Assembly (NCBI GenBank): GCA_001724855.1 | Contig: MEED01000027.1 | Location: forward strand, 1-64,000 | Direction: 5' to 3' | DNA: 64,000 nt | From: Lautropia sp. SCN 69-89 | GTDB taxonomy: Bacteria; Pseudomonadota; Gammaproteobacteria; Burkholderiales; Burkholderiaceae_E | Shown here: one piece after another, positions 1 through 9,401 of the stretch | How positions within the stretch are numbered: position 1 is the stretch's first letter | How the letters are laid out: the number at the start of each line of letters is the position of its first letter | Made by a program: the position numbers and the translations under genes | The notes under the pieces: generated by a model | Databases searched by the model: none | The model's input: the letters and a program-made list of their open reading frames with translations, nothing else | What the model was told of the DNA's origin: nothing

Positions 1-230
1 AAGCGCAACAAGACGGGCTCGGGCATCGGTTCCGTCAGTCCGTTGAAGTAGCAACGATCCTTGCGGCCGCGCACCCGAAGCTCGGGTCGAGCTGGAGGCT
101 GCGTACACGACGTGTCTTTCCCAGGGGATTTCCGTTCTCGGTCGTGTATCGCGTCGAGCCGACCGAGCTGGTCGTCCTCGCGATCGCGCATTTCAAGCGC
201 AGGCCAACTTATTGGCGAGATCGCAAGTGA
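1..230 (+). CDS. ParE/RelE-type toxin, C-terminal part
   Basis: The window opens inside this reading frame (codons in phase with position 3), which ends at TGA 228-230. The last ~35 residues have the ParE/RelE plasmid-stabilisation toxin pattern: a phenylalanine-rich strand followed by SVVYRVE, then VVLAIAHFKRRP and a final YWRDR. ParE-type toxins poison gyrase or cleave ribosome-bound mRNA, and the antitoxin normally lies just upstream, here outside the window. About 75 codons are visible, so 20-25 N-terminal residues are missing. Whether the complete gene is intact cannot be judged. Confidence 0.75.
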   Translation, partial: AQQDGLGHRFRQSVEVATILAAAHPKLGSSWRLRTRRVFPRGFPFSVVYRVEPTELVVLAIAHFKRRPTYWRDRK

Positions 231-332
231 CGGATAACCTTCACTCGAGCCGACGCGCAACAGCTCGACTCGAACGATCGTCAGCTTGCGCCGGACGCCA
301 GGCCTGACTGTCGACGCATCGACCGGCGCGAG

Positions 333-926
333 CGCGTCACCAGCAAGCAGTGGCCGCCATCGCGCAGCTCGTCGGCCCGAGTGCGCAGCGTGCCGGAGCG
401 CGAACCCGCCCTCGCCAATCAGCTGCAGCTGCCGCAGCAGTTGCCCGGAGCCTTGCCGATCCGCACGCGCCAGAGATCCGGCCCCTGCTCGAGGTCCGGC
501 TTCGGTGTTGAAGATGTATACGTAGTATAGCTTTTCCCCGTGCGCCCGCCACCCTCGGCAAGCGGCAGCACGACTACGAATCCGAGGGGTCGGCGTTGTA
601 CCGGGGCCCGACGCGCCACTGCGTCGTCGTCTGGAAGGTGTTGTCCACGCCGTGCCTCGGCAACCACTTGTCCTTCGACGACGCGACGCTCCCGTGGCGG
701 GCAAGGCGTGCATCCGCGTATCGCTCCCGCAGGCACGAGCGCGCCGACTCCAGTCCGCCGCACGCGGGGAGCGGCGCGCCGCCTCGTACCAGAGCCGGAT
801 GTCGTCCTCCTCGCCGACGTGGATGGCCTGCCCGTTGCCGACCGGCGCGACCAGTGCGCACCACTCCGGGATGCGCTCGCAGAACTCGATCAGGTGCGCG
901 GAGAAGTGGCCGGCGCGACGGCCGGA
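333..926 (-). pseudogene. Mosaic remnant of the thioesterase/DUF2075/DUF2249 operon
   Basis: This stretch contains no intact gene but is a patchwork of pieces also found in the operon at 12.5-15.6 kb. By eye, 333-396 matches 13321-13384, 401-495 matches 12451-12545 (the DUF2249 C-terminus), about 515-550 matches the DUF2075 C-terminus near 12815, 559-750 matches 13122-13313, 751-896 matches 13540-13685, and 889-924 resembles 15292-15327 in the thioesterase gene. The matches are close but diverged, the order is mostly preserved, and large internal segments are deleted. The DUF2075 tail (TGKSY) reads in frame straight into the DUF2249 tail (ending CCGSCS). This is a decayed second copy, not an expressed gene. 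Confidence 0.8.
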
Positions 927-937
927 GGCACGCCCTC

Positions 938-3334
938 CTATCCTCCACGGGCAGCATCCCTGATTGCCTGCCAGACGCGTTCCGACGTAGCCGGCATGTC
1001 CAACGTCCGAACGCCCAATGGCCGCAACGCATCGAGCACCGCATTCATGATCGCAGGCGGCAAGCCAACGGAGCCGACCTCGGCGCACCCTTTCGCCCCC
1101 AGGGGGTTGTGCGTGCACGGCGTCTCGTGGGTCATGACTTCGAGAGCCGGAAGATCCGCCGCACGGGGCATCGCGTAGTCCATGAAGGAGCCGGTCAGGA
1201 GTTGGCCCGATCCTTCGTCGTAGACGCAGTTCTCCATCAGCGCTTGCCCCACGGCCTGTGCAAGGCCACCCTGGATCTGCCCTTCGACGATCATCGGGTT
1301 GATCACTGTGCCCACGTCGTCGACCGCGACGATTCGATCCAGTGTCACCACGCCGGTCTCGGGGTCGATTTCGAGTTCACAGACATGGCAACCGCCCGGG
1401 TAGCTCCAGTTGACCGGATCGTAAAAGGCAATCTCGTCCAGGCCCGGTTCGATCTCGTCGGCCGGGAAGTCGGCCGCCGTGTAGGCCCTTCGCGCGATCT
1501 CCGCGAATCCGACCCGGCGATCGGTTCCCAGCACACCGAACGCGCCGTCGCGGAATTCGATATCTCCTGGATGGGCTTCGAGAACATGTGCTGCGATTCG
1601 CTTGCCCTTGTCGACGATCTTGTCGAGCGCCTTGATCACTGCAGAACCGCCAACGACCAGGGAGCGCGATGCCGCCGTCCCGCGACCGTATCGAACCTGA
1701 TCGGTATCACCTTGCACCAGGGTCACGCATTCGTAGTCGACGCCGAGCCTTTCGCTCACGATCTGCGCAAACGTCGTCTCATGGCCTTGCCCCTGGCTGT
1801 GCGTGCCACAGTAGACCGTGACCGCTCCCGACGGATGCACCCGGACCTCGGCGGCCTCGAAGCGAGATCCCCGTGCGCCGAGTTCAGCGACCACCCGCGA
1901 CGGAACTCCGCCGGCGATCTCGACGTATGTGGAGATGCCCAGCCCACGCAGCTTGCCCCGGCGCCCGGATTCGACCCGACGGCTCGCGAAGTGCTCGTGG
2001 TCGATTGCGGCGAGCGCAATTTCGAGGGTCGCGTGATGGTCGCCCGAATCGTAGGTCAGGCCCAACGGCGTTTCGTACGGGAACGCATCGGGAGGGATGA
2101 AGTTCAGTCGGCGCAGCACTACGCGGTCGATGCCGGTGGCAACCGCGACCTCGTCGACGAGCCTTTCGAGAACGTAGGTGGCCTCCGGTCTACCCGCGCC
2201 ACGGTATGCGTCCACCGGCGCGGTATTCGTGAAGACGAGTCGAACGCCGCAGTGGATTGCCGGAATCCGGTACACGCCGGACAGAAGCTGCGCGTAGTAG
2301 AACGTCGGAATCGCGGCGGCGCCTTGTGACAGGTAAGCGCCGACGTTCGCCAGTGTCTGGACCGACAGCGCCAGGAAGCGGCCCTCGTGGTCGACTCCGA
2401 GCTTCGCCCTGGTGACGTGATCCCTTCCTTGTGCATCGGTGAGGAAACCCTCGCCGCGCTCGGCGCTCCAGCGAATCGCCCTGTCCACGCGTCCGGCGGC
2501 CCAGGTAATCGCTGCCTCCTCCGGATACAGGAAGATCTTCGTGCCGAAGCCGCCGCCCACGTCCGGGGCGATCACGCGGAGCTGGTCGTCGGGAATGCCC
2601 AGGACGCTGCCGCAAAGCATCGACTTGATGGTGTGCGGATTCTGACTGGTTGTGTAGAGGGTATATCGATTGGTTGCGGGGTCGCGGTGGGCGCGCGCGG
2701 CGCGCGGCTCCATCGGATTGGCGACCAGGCGGTTGTTGATCAGCTCGATTTCGACGATGTGGGCGGCACCCCCGAGAGCAGCCTCCACGGCCTTTCGGTC
2801 TCCGATCTCCCAGTCTGCGCACAGGTTTCCGGGCGCTTCGTCCCACACCTGGGCGGCGTCGGGCCCCGGAGCCTCGCTCGTCGCCACGACAGCGGGTAGC
2901 GGTTCGTAGTCGATCTCGACCAGTTCGCCGGCATCCTTCGCCTCGAGCAGCGAATCCGCCACAACGAGCGCGACGGGATCACCGACATGACGGACACGAT
3001 CGATGCACAGCGGATGATGAGGTGGCTCCGCCATGGGGGTCCCGTCGCGGTTTCGTACCACCCAACCGCAAGGGATGCTCCGTACGCCGGCTGCGAGCAG
3101 ATCCTTGCCGGTGAACACCGCCCGGACGCCAGGGGCCGCGATTGCGGCCGAAACATCGATCGACACGATGCGTGCATGCGCGTGCATGCTGCGAACGAAC
3201 CAGGCGCGCAAGTCCTCCGGTTGCCCGAGATCGTCGACATAGCGCCCCTTGCCCTGGATGAAGCGGATGTCCTCGCGCCGGCGAACCGACTGGCCGATGC
3301 CGTGGCGCGGTGACTCGAATTCGGGGCTCGTCAT
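938..3334 (-). CDS. Molybdenum hydroxylase large subunit (xanthine dehydrogenase/CoxL family)
   Basis: This 798-residue protein is the Mo-cofactor subunit of the xanthine dehydrogenase/aldehyde oxidase family, which hydroxylates aldehydes or aromatic heterocycles with water as oxygen donor. The N-terminal hammerhead domain spans about 20-145. Cofactor-binding motifs follow: VGGGFGTK at 259-266, AYRGAGR at 376-382 and GAKGCAEVG at 746-754, with the expected catalytic Glu752. The AYRGAGR loop is not the selenium/copper CO-dehydrogenase loop, so it is not a CO dehydrogenase. It starts directly after the stop of the ABC ATPase gene, as the last gene of the RidA-transporter operon. The FAD and 2Fe-2S partner subunits normally encoded beside it are absent from the window. 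The substrate is unknown, perhaps a metabolite of the imported compound. Confidence 0.9.
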   Translation of the reverse strand: MTSPEFESPRHGIGQSVRRREDIRFIQGKGRYVDDLGQPEDLRAWFVRSMHAHARIVSIDVSAAIAAPGVRAVFTGKDLLAAGVRSIPCGWVVRNRDGTPMAEPPHHPLCIDRVRHVGDPVALVVADSLLEAKDAGELVEIDYEPLPAVVATSEAPGPDAAQVWDEAPGNLCADWEIGDRKAVEAALGGAAHIVEIELINNRLVANPMEPRAARAHRDPATNRYTLYTTSQNPHTIKSMLCGSVLGIPDDQLRVIAPDVGGGFGTKIFLYPEEAAITWAAGRVDRAIRWSAERGEGFLTDAQGRDHVTRAKLGVDHEGRFLALSVQTLANVGAYLSQGAAAIPTFYYAQLLSGVYRIPAIHCGVRLVFTNTAPVDAYRGAGRPEATYVLERLVDEVAVATGIDRVVLRRLNFIPPDAFPYETPLGLTYDSGDHHATLEIALAAIDHEHFASRRVESGRRGKLRGLGISTYVEIAGGVPSRVVAELGARGSRFEAAEVRVHPSGAVTVYCGTHSQGQGHETTFAQIVSERLGVDYECVTLVQGDTDQVRYGRGTAASRSLVVGGSAVIKALDKIVDKGKRIAAHVLEAHPGDIEFRDGAFGVLGTDRRVGFAEIARRAYTAADFPADEIEPGLDEIAFYDPVNWSYPGGCHVCELEIDPETGVVTLDRIVAVDDVGTVINPMIVEGQIQGGLAQAVGQALMENCVYDEGSGQLLTGSFMDYAMPRAADLPALEVMTHETPCTHNPLGAKGCAEVGSVGLPPAIMNAVLDALRPLGVRTLDMPATSERVWQAIRDAARGG

Positions 3335-4312
3335 TCACTCGACCTCATACAGATGACAGGCAATCCTTCTCTGCGCGTCGTCGCCGTCGCTGAGCGTGCC
3401 CAGGCGAGGCGTCTCCTCACGACACCGGGGCATCGCGTACGGACACCGCGTGTGGAATCGACAGCCGCTGGGAGGGTCGATCGGACTCGGAGGCTCACCG
3501 ACCATTGCGACGCGATGTCGACGCGGCTGGCTCGGCGCAGCGGGAATCGGGATGGCCGAGAACAACACCTGTGAGTACGGGTGCAAGGGCTCACGCCACA
3601 AGGCGGATCGTGACGCAATCTCGACGATCTCGCCGAGATACATCACGGCAATCCGGTCGGCCAGATGACCGATGACGGACAGGTCGTGCGAAATGAACAC
3701 GTACGACAGCCCGCTTTCTCTCTGAAGCCTGCGGAGCAGGTTGATGATCTGGGCCTGGATCGAAACATCGAGCGCAGAAACCGGCTCATCGCAGACGATC
3801 AGCTTGGGCTCGAGGGCGATTGCCCGTGCGATGGCGATTCTCTGCCGCTGCCCCCCCGAGAACTCATGCGGATGCCGTCCAGCATGATCCTGGCGAAGAC
3901 CCACTCGTGCGAGCAGAGCGCGAACCCGTTCGCGTCGATCGAGTCGATCGCCGACCGCGTGAACCTCGAACGGCTCGGCAAGGATCTGCTCGATGCTGCG
4001 TCGCGGGTTCAACGACGCATACGGATCCTGAAACACCATCTGGAGGTGGCGCCGTACCGGCCGCAAGGCGCGCCTTCCGAGATGCGTGATGTCCATACCG
4101 TCGAAGACGATGGAACCCTCGTCGGGCTCGTGAAGCCTGATCAGCGTCCTACCGAGCGTGGACTTCCCACAACCGGATTCCCCGACCAGGCCGAGCGTTT
4201 CTCCGGTTGCGACGCGAAACGAGACCGAATCGACCGCACGGACCTTGCCGCCCGTGCTGTGATGGTGCTTCACCAACCCCGTGACCGACAGCAAGTCGCG
4301 ATCGCGGCTCAT
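3335..4312 (-). CDS. Dipeptide/oligopeptide-type ABC transporter ATPase, DppF-like
   Basis: This 325-residue cytoplasmic ATPase is the second nucleotide-binding subunit of an oligopeptide/nickel-class importer. Visible motifs are the Walker [10 protein letters not shown], the Q-loop in [10 protein letters not shown], the signature FSGGQRQR, Walker [13 protein letters not shown] and the switch histidine in ISHDLSV. The oligopeptide-specific C-terminal region follows, with the cysteine cluster CRFHTRCP...C. The ATG at 4312 is chosen because it overlaps the stop of the upstream ATPase gene (ATGA) and matches the family N-terminus; an upstream in-frame ATG at 4393 lies inside the neighbour. It is part of a tightly coupled operon, with the molybdenum hydroxylase gene immediately downstream. 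Confidence 0.93.
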   Translation of the reverse strand: MSRDRDLLSVTGLVKHHHSTGGKVRAVDSVSFRVATGETLGLVGESGCGKSTLGRTLIRLHEPDEGSIVFDGMDITHLGRRALRPVRRHLQMVFQDPYASLNPRRSIEQILAEPFEVHAVGDRLDRRERVRALLARVGLRQDHAGRHPHEFSGGQRQRIAIARAIALEPKLIVCDEPVSALDVSIQAQIINLLRRLQRESGLSYVFISHDLSVIGHLADRIAVMYLGEIVEIASRSALWREPLHPYSQVLFSAIPIPAAPSQPRRHRVAMVGEPPSPIDPPSGCRFHTRCPYAMPRCREETPRLGTLSDGDDAQRRIACHLYEVE

Positions 4313-5310
4313 GGCGCGAAGTCCTCTGCGCGTACGCATGCAACCACACGACCGGAGCCCAGTGGGCGAAGCGCAGGCTCTGCCGTTCGACATGCCTCGC
4401 GCGTGTATTCACAGCGCGTGGCAAAGGCGCAGCCCGGCCCCATCTTGTCGAGTGGGGGAACGGTACCTGGTATTTCGGCGAGTTCGTGGCTCTGGCCCGA
4501 TGCCGCAAGTTCAGGGCGGGGAACGCTGGCCATCAGTGCGCGGCTATAAGGGTGTATCGGCGCGCGGAAGAACGACTCGACATCCGCCTCCTCGACCTTT
4601 CTGCCGGCGTACATGACCATCACCCGCTGAGCCCACTCCGCGACGACCCCGAGGTCGTGTGTGATCAGAATCACGCCCATTCCGAGTTCGCGCTTCAGGC
4701 GATCGATCAAGGCCAGGACCTGGGCTTGAATCGTCACGTCGAGGGCGGTGGTCGGTTCGTCGGCAACGAGCACCTTCGGCTTGCAGGCGAGCGCGATCGC
4801 GATCATGACCCGCTGGCGCATTCCGCCCGAGAGATGATGCGGATACTGTTCGTATCGCTTCCCGGCCTCCGGGATGCCCACCAGCTCCAGCAGTTCGACG
4901 GCTCGCCGCACGGCTTGCGCCGGAGAGCACCGCTCGTGCTCGACGATGCTCTCGACCACCTGTCGGCCAACGGTCATCAGCGGATTCAGGCTGGTCATGG
5001 GCTCCTGGAAGATCATCGACAGGTCCCGACCGCGGATCGCGCGCATTTCCCGCTCGGGCAGTCCCAGCAGCTCCCTCCCTGCAAGCCAGACCTGCCCTCC
5101 GCCGATCCTTCCGGCGGGCTGTGGAACGAGCCGCATGATCGAGTAGGCGAGCATGCTCTTCCCGCAACCCGATTCCCCGACGACGGCAAGCGTCTCGCCA
5201 GCCATCAGCTCGAGATCCAGGTCGTGGACGACGGAGTACCAGTTCGAAGTACCGGACCGGAATTCGGTCCGCAGCTTCCGCACGCTCAACACGCTGCTCG
5301 CCCGCGTCAC
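4309..5310 (-). CDS. Dipeptide/oligopeptide-type ABC transporter ATPase, DppD-like
   Basis: This 333-residue ATPase is the first nucleotide-binding subunit of the importer. It carries Walker [20 protein letters not shown], signature LSGGMRQR, Walker [13 protein letters not shown] and LITHDLGVV, then the C-terminal oligopeptide-binding region with CAFATRC. The GTG at 5310 is chosen as start: it overlaps the permease stop by 4 bp (GTGA) and the protein then begins at the usual family position. A much longer open frame upstream is only a shadow of the permease gene. With DppF it would form an asymmetric ATPase pair under the two permeases. Confidence 0.92.
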   Translation of the reverse strand: MTRASSVLSVRKLRTEFRSGTSNWYSVVHDLDLELMAGETLAVVGESGCGKSMLAYSIMRLVPQPAGRIGGGQVWLAGRELLGLPEREMRAIRGRDLSMIFQEPMTSLNPLMTVGRQVVESIVEHERCSPAQAVRRAVELLELVGIPEAGKRYEQYPHHLSGGMRQRVMIAIALACKPKVLVADEPTTALDVTIQAQVLALIDRLKRELGMGVILITHDLGVVAEWAQRVMVMYAGRKVEEADVESFFRAPIHPYSRALMASVPRPELAASGQSHELAEIPGTVPPLDKMGPGCAFATRCEYTREACRTAEPALRPLGSGRVVACVRAEDFAP

Positions 5311-6152
5311 GTCTTGAGCCTCGGATTGAGAGCCTCGTTGAGCGCGTCGCCGACCAGATTGATGGCCAGCACGGTGAGCAGGATCGCGATGCCCGGAATC
5401 GTCACCATCCACCATGCGGTCCGCATGGCCGACCTCCCGGCGCCGATCATGAATCCCCAGGTCATCACGTTGGGGTCGCCCAGCCCGAGAAACGAGAGCC
5501 CGGACTCGAACAGAATGGCCGTGGCCACCATCAGCGAGCCCGCCACGACGATCGTCGAGAGCACATTGGGCAGGATCTGGACGACGATGATCCTCGAGTC
5601 GCTCATCCCCAGCGCCACGCACGACTGAACGAACTCCCGGTTCTTGACGCCGATCACCTCTCCGCGCACGAGCCGCGCCAGCGGCGCCCACGACACCACC
5701 GCAATCGCCCCGATGACGTTCACCAGGCTCGGCTGGAGTACCGCCACGATGACGATTGCGCCGATGAAGGTCGGAATGGTCTGGAAGAACTCGGTGACGC
5801 GCATCAGCACGGTGTCGACGCGCCCGCCGTAGTAGCCCGAAATGCCGCCCACCAGAGTGCCGAGGATGACGATCACCAGCGTCGCCACGACTCCGACCAG
5901 TAGCGAGATGCGGGCGCCGTGCACAATCCCTGCCGCAATGTCGCGCCCCAGCATGTCGGTGCCGAACAGGAACTCCTCGAACGGCCGGGCGAACGGCCTC
6001 CCGACCATCTGAAAAGGGTCGTCGGGATACAGGACGGGCGCAGCGACGGCCAGCATGACGACGCACCCCAGGATCGTCATGCCGACGAGGGCGCCGGGGT
6101 TCCGCCAGAACCGACCCCAGGCGGCACCGGCGAGGCCGGTCGACTCAGGCAT
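5307..6152 (-). CDS. Dipeptide-type ABC transporter permease, DppC-like
   Basis: This 281-residue inner-membrane permease has an N-terminal helix after a short cytoplasmic stretch (WRNPGALVG), the family landmark FGTDMLGRD, and a five-helix BPD_transp_1 core. The EAA loop that contacts the ATPases is recognisable around EFVQSCVALGMSD, and the conserved FLGLGDPN follows near the C-terminus. It overlaps the upstream permease gene by 8 bp and the downstream ATPase by 4 bp, showing translational coupling. Confidence 0.93.
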   Translation of the reverse strand: MPESTGLAGAAWGRFWRNPGALVGMTILGCVVMLAVAAPVLYPDDPFQMVGRPFARPFEEFLFGTDMLGRDIAAGIVHGARISLLVGVVATLVIVILGTLVGGISGYYGGRVDTVLMRVTEFFQTIPTFIGAIVIVAVLQPSLVNVIGAIAVVSWAPLARLVRGEVIGVKNREFVQSCVALGMSDSRIIVVQILPNVLSTIVVAGSLMVATAILFESGLSFLGLGDPNVMTWGFMIGAGRSAMRTAWWMVTIPGIAILLTVLAINLVGDALNEALNPRLKT

Positions 6153-7143
6153 TGCCGCGACTCCTGGCCAACTCGATCCTCGGATCGATCACGGTGTACG
6201 CGAGATCGACGAGCGCATTGGTGATCACCACGAGAATCGAGCTCAGGAAGAAGATGCCGAGAAGCAGGTTGAGATCCCGCGCGAACAGCGCCTCGAATGC
6301 AAGCAGCCCCAGGCCGGGCCACCCGAACACCGATTCCACGATCACCGAGCCTCCGAGCATGCCCGAGACCTGTACTCCCGCCATCGTGAACACCGGCAGG
6401 ATTGCGTTTCGAAGCACGTGCCGGCGGACGATCTTTCGTTCCGATAGCCCCTTGGCATGCGCGGTCCGAACGAAATCCATCCTCAAGGTCTCCAGCATCG
6501 ACGCCCGCATCAACCGCGTGTACAGCGCCATGTAGAAGAACGACAGGGTGATTGCCGGCAGCACCAGGTGATGGGCCACGTCCGTTGCATAGGCCAGGCC
6601 GGTAGCGTCCAGGCCGACGGTCGCCAGCCCGCTCGTCGGAAACCACCCGAGGTTGATCGAGAAGACGATGATCAGCATCAGCCCGACCCAGAACAACGGC
6701 GTCGCGTACGAGACGATGGCGATCAGCATGATGGAGGCAGCAGCCAGGCTGCGGTTTCGCCGCGCCGCGATCGTTCCGAGCAGGACCCCCATTCCGATGG
6801 ACAGAACCATCGACACGGACATCAGCAGGGCGGTCGCCCCCAGACGCTCGAGAATCAGGCTCGCCACGGTTCGGCCATGTCGGAACGAATAGCCGAGATC
6901 GAAGACGAGAATGTTCTTCATGTAACTGAAGAACTGCACGGCCAGTGGGCGATCGAGGCCAAACTGGCTGCGGATCTGCTGCATGTATTGCTCGGTCGCA
7001 GCACCCGCCTCCCCCGCCAGGACTTGAGCCGCATCGCCGGGAGCAAGCCGAATCAGGAAGAAATTGGCGACGACGATCGCTAGCACGATCGGGACACCGT
7101 GGAGCAAGCGCCTGAGAATGTATCCGGCGCGGGCTTTCCACAT
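6145..7143 (-). CDS. Dipeptide-type ABC transporter permease, DppB-like
   Basis: This 332-residue inner-membrane permease shows the DppB pattern: an N-terminal ILRRLLHGVP helix, a periplasmic segment with RLAPGD, FGLDRPL and GYSFRHGR, then the transmembrane core with an EAA loop (DFVRTAHAKGLSE) and the C-terminal DPRIELA. The ATG at 7143 fits the family length; the frame stays open upstream to 7539 only because it runs under the substrate-binding protein gene. It forms the translocation channel together with the DppC-like permease. Confidence 0.93.
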   Translation of the reverse strand: MWKARAGYILRRLLHGVPIVLAIVVANFFLIRLAPGDAAQVLAGEAGAATEQYMQQIRSQFGLDRPLAVQFFSYMKNILVFDLGYSFRHGRTVASLILERLGATALLMSVSMVLSIGMGVLLGTIAARRNRSLAAASIMLIAIVSYATPLFWVGLMLIIVFSINLGWFPTSGLATVGLDATGLAYATDVAHHLVLPAITLSFFYMALYTRLMRASMLETLRMDFVRTAHAKGLSERKIVRRHVLRNAILPVFTMAGVQVSGMLGGSVIVESVFGWPGLGLLAFEALFARDLNLLLGIFFLSSILVVITNALVDLAYTVIDPRIELARSRGNA

Positions 7144-7211
7144 GAGCGTTCTCCAGCGAGCGGCGCTCACCGGGGCACGGGTATCGGTGCCCCGAGCGCC
7201 GGCGAACGGTA

Positions 7212-8828
7212 TTACGGCTTGAGCCAGGTGTCGTACAGCCCGCCCCGGATTCCGAGCGGCGTGGTGATCAGGCTCTGGACCTTGGTGTTCTGGACCGCCA
7301 CGAGCGCCATTTCGATGAGCCAGATGACGGGGCTGTCGTCCACGATCTGACGCTGGATATCGTGAAAGAGCTTCGCGCGCCGCTGCGGATCGAGTTCGGT
7401 TTGGGCGGCCTCCCACAACTTGTCCACCTCGGGATTGCTGTATCGGGTGGTGTTGTTGAACGGCGTCCCCGGCTTGATGTTCTTGGACCAGTACTGGCGC
7501 TGAACGCCGAGCGTCGGATCCGCCATGCCGATGAACCATCCGGACGCCATGAAGAAGTCATGATCGGTGAAGACCTGGCGCATGTAGGTAGGCGAGTCGT
7601 TACTGCGAATGGTCACGTCGATACCCACGCGGGCCAGCGCCTGCTTGATGTACTCGCCCATCCGCCGCCAGTCCTCCCCGAAGGGGCCGACGTCGTGAAC
7701 CATCTTGAATCGCATGCCGTCGGCGCCGCGCTTGAGGCCCGCCTCGTCGAGCAGCCGATTGGCGATCTCCAGGCGATCCTTGACATCGTAGCGGCGCACG
7801 CCGTCCGCGGTATACAGACCCGAACCCGAATAGACCGACGAAATCGGTCCGATCGCCGGCTTCCCGAATCCGTACCAGATGTTCTCCAGAATGAACTTCC
7901 GGTCGATCGCATAGGCAATCGCCTGGCGAACGCGCTTGTCATCGAGCGGCGGGCGAATCGTATTGAGCTCGATCAGCATCACGGGCGCGAGCGCCTCGTA
8001 GCCCCCGGCGGCGATCTCGAGGTGGGGCAGCTTCTCCAGACGCCGCATCTCCACGGGGTTGATGGTTCCGAACGTGGCTACGTGCACCTCGCCCTTCTCG
8101 ATCGCCGCCGCGCGAGTCGAAGCGTCGGCGATGAAGCGGAAGATCAGCCGATCGAGATAGGGGCGCCCTTCGCGCCAGTACTTCTCGTTGCGCTCGAGCT
8201 GGATGAAGCTTCCTTTCTCCCACTTGGAAAACTTGAACGGCCCCGTTCCGATCGGGGCGTTCATGGCCGGGTTGTTGCGAAAGTCGGTGCCGTCGTACAC
8301 GTGTTTCGGCAGGATCGGCACCTCCAGGCTGGACAATCCCTTCATCATCGGCGGATAGGGGTGCGCCAGGCGGACAACCGCGGTGTGCGCATCAGGCGTG
8401 TCGATCGCGGCGATCGCGCCCAGGTTGCCGGGGCCGCGCGGATGGTATTCCCGCACGACCTTGAGCAGCGAGAACTGTACGTCCGCGCTGGTGAAAGGTT
8501 TGCCGTCGTGCCACGTAACACCTTTGCGCAAGCGGAAGGTCACCGTCTTGCCATCCGGACTCACCGTCCACGATTCCGCAAGCGACGGAATCGGCTTCAG
8601 GTCCATGTCGTACTCGAGCAGGCCATCGAAGATCTTCGTGCCCACCTCGTTGGTCACCGGAGCGGAGGAGAACGCGTTCGTAATGACTGCCGGCTCCGGC
8701 GTGGTCGTGATGATCAGCGTTCCCCCACGCTGCTGTGCGGTTGCGTTCGACAGCGGCGCCGCAATTGCGACGAACGCTGCAAACCCCAGAAGCCGGGCCA
8801 ACCGGCCAAATCCTCGCATGTGCCTCAT
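7212..8828 (-). CDS. ABC transporter substrate-binding protein, family 5
   Basis: This 538-residue periplasmic protein belongs to the DppA/OppA class that delivers peptides or other bulky solutes to DppBC-type permeases. A Sec signal peptide covers about 1-31, with likely cleavage after NATA. Family features are LAESWTVSPDGKTVTFRLR near the N-terminus, GTGPFKF in the middle and the VRQAIAYAIDR segment. The start at 8828 has a GGAGG ribosome site 6 nt upstream. The ligand cannot be read from the sequence. RidA upstream and the molybdenum hydroxylase downstream suggest something other than ordinary peptides. Confidence 0.93.
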   Translation of the reverse strand: MRHMRGFGRLARLLGFAAFVAIAAPLSNATAQQRGGTLIITTTPEPAVITNAFSSAPVTNEVGTKIFDGLLEYDMDLKPIPSLAESWTVSPDGKTVTFRLRKGVTWHDGKPFTSADVQFSLLKVVREYHPRGPGNLGAIAAIDTPDAHTAVVRLAHPYPPMMKGLSSLEVPILPKHVYDGTDFRNNPAMNAPIGTGPFKFSKWEKGSFIQLERNEKYWREGRPYLDRLIFRFIADASTRAAAIEKGEVHVATFGTINPVEMRRLEKLPHLEIAAGGYEALAPVMLIELNTIRPPLDDKRVRQAIAYAIDRKFILENIWYGFGKPAIGPISSVYSGSGLYTADGVRRYDVKDRLEIANRLLDEAGLKRGADGMRFKMVHDVGPFGEDWRRMGEYIKQALARVGIDVTIRSNDSPTYMRQVFTDHDFFMASGWFIGMADPTLGVQRQYWSKNIKPGTPFNNTTRYSNPEVDKLWEAAQTELDPQRRAKLFHDIQRQIVDDSPVIWLIEMALVAVQNTKVQSLITTPLGIRGGLYDTWLKP

Positions 8829-8850
8829 TTGCCACCTCCTCGATAGTTGG

Positions 8851-9243
8851 CTAGACCGCCGCCTGCAGCGCGATTTCTATCCTGACGCCGTCGCCACCCA
8901 ACAGGTCCGCAGCAACGGTCGCCCGCGCGGGGGCACAACCCTCCGGAATCCAGTCCTCCCAGATCTCGTTCATTGCGTCGAAGTCACTCAGGTCGCGTAA
9001 CCAGATGTTCGCGAAGAGCACCCTGGTTCGATCGGTACCGGCCAGACGCAACAGACGGTCGATGCTCCCCAGGACCTGGCGTGTCTGCCCGCGAATGCAT
9101 TGGCTGGGATCATCCGCGGTCTGGCCGCTGACGAAGGCGCGGCCGTCGTGGACGAGGATTTCGCTGAGGCGCCTGCCTGATTCGAGCCGATGGATGTGCC
9201 CCACTGTTCCTCCATTTGTCGATGAATGCACCATCTCGGTCAT
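8851..9243 (-). CDS. RidA/YjgF family enamine/imine deaminase
   Basis: This 130-residue cytosolic protein has the RidA fold. The conserved C-terminal segment holds the substrate-carboxylate arginine (APAR, Arg107) and the conserved glutamate (VRIEIA, Glu123). RidA proteins hydrolyse reactive enamines and imines released by PLP enzymes and oxidases. Many paralogues sit in catabolic operons for nitrogenous compounds, which suits its place as first gene of this transporter operon. A GAGG ribosome site precedes the ATG at 9243, and the gap to the binding-protein gene is 22 bp. It may be a pathway-specific paralogue rather than the housekeeping RidA. Confidence 0.9.
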   Translation of the reverse strand: MTEMVHSSTNGGTVGHIHRLESGRRLSEILVHDGRAFVSGQTADDPSQCIRGQTRQVLGSIDRLLRLAGTDRTRVLFANIWLRDLSDFDAMNEIWEDWIPEGCAPARATVAADLLGGDGVRIEIALQAAV

Positions 9244-9349
9244 TTGCTGTCCTCATCGATGCTGCATGGCGTTGCGACTGGGCAGAGCCCCCGGACGGGG
9301 TGCAAGACGCAGAAGCGACGGTCTGTTGCCGATTCAGCGGCCGACAAAA

Positions 9350-9368
9350 ATTATCATCTCATTGAAAT
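9350..9368 (-). promoter_or_regulatory. Putative operator and -10 region of the ridA-ABC operon
   Basis: On the minus strand GATAAT (9355-9350) resembles a -10 box about 107 bp before the ridA start; no good -35 at normal spacing was seen. The site reads TTATCA-N6-TGAAAT on the plus strand, a degenerate version of the palindrome at 9402-9420. It could be a second binding site for the divergent XRE-cupin regulator. Confidence 0.35.
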
Positions 9369-9401
9369 TCGAGGGTGTAAATAGGCAGCGCAAGCCCTAA
9401 T

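Noticed and set aside
596-2329. A 577-codon open frame on the plus strand opposite the molybdenum hydroxylase gene
   Set aside because: The minus-strand protein has clear family motifs throughout; the plus-strand frame is His/Arg/Asp-rich with no motif and is a GC-driven shadow.
938-3334. Carbon monoxide dehydrogenase large subunit
   Set aside because: The active-site loop is AYRGAGR, not the cysteine-containing loop of true CO dehydrogenase, and the partner genes are absent.
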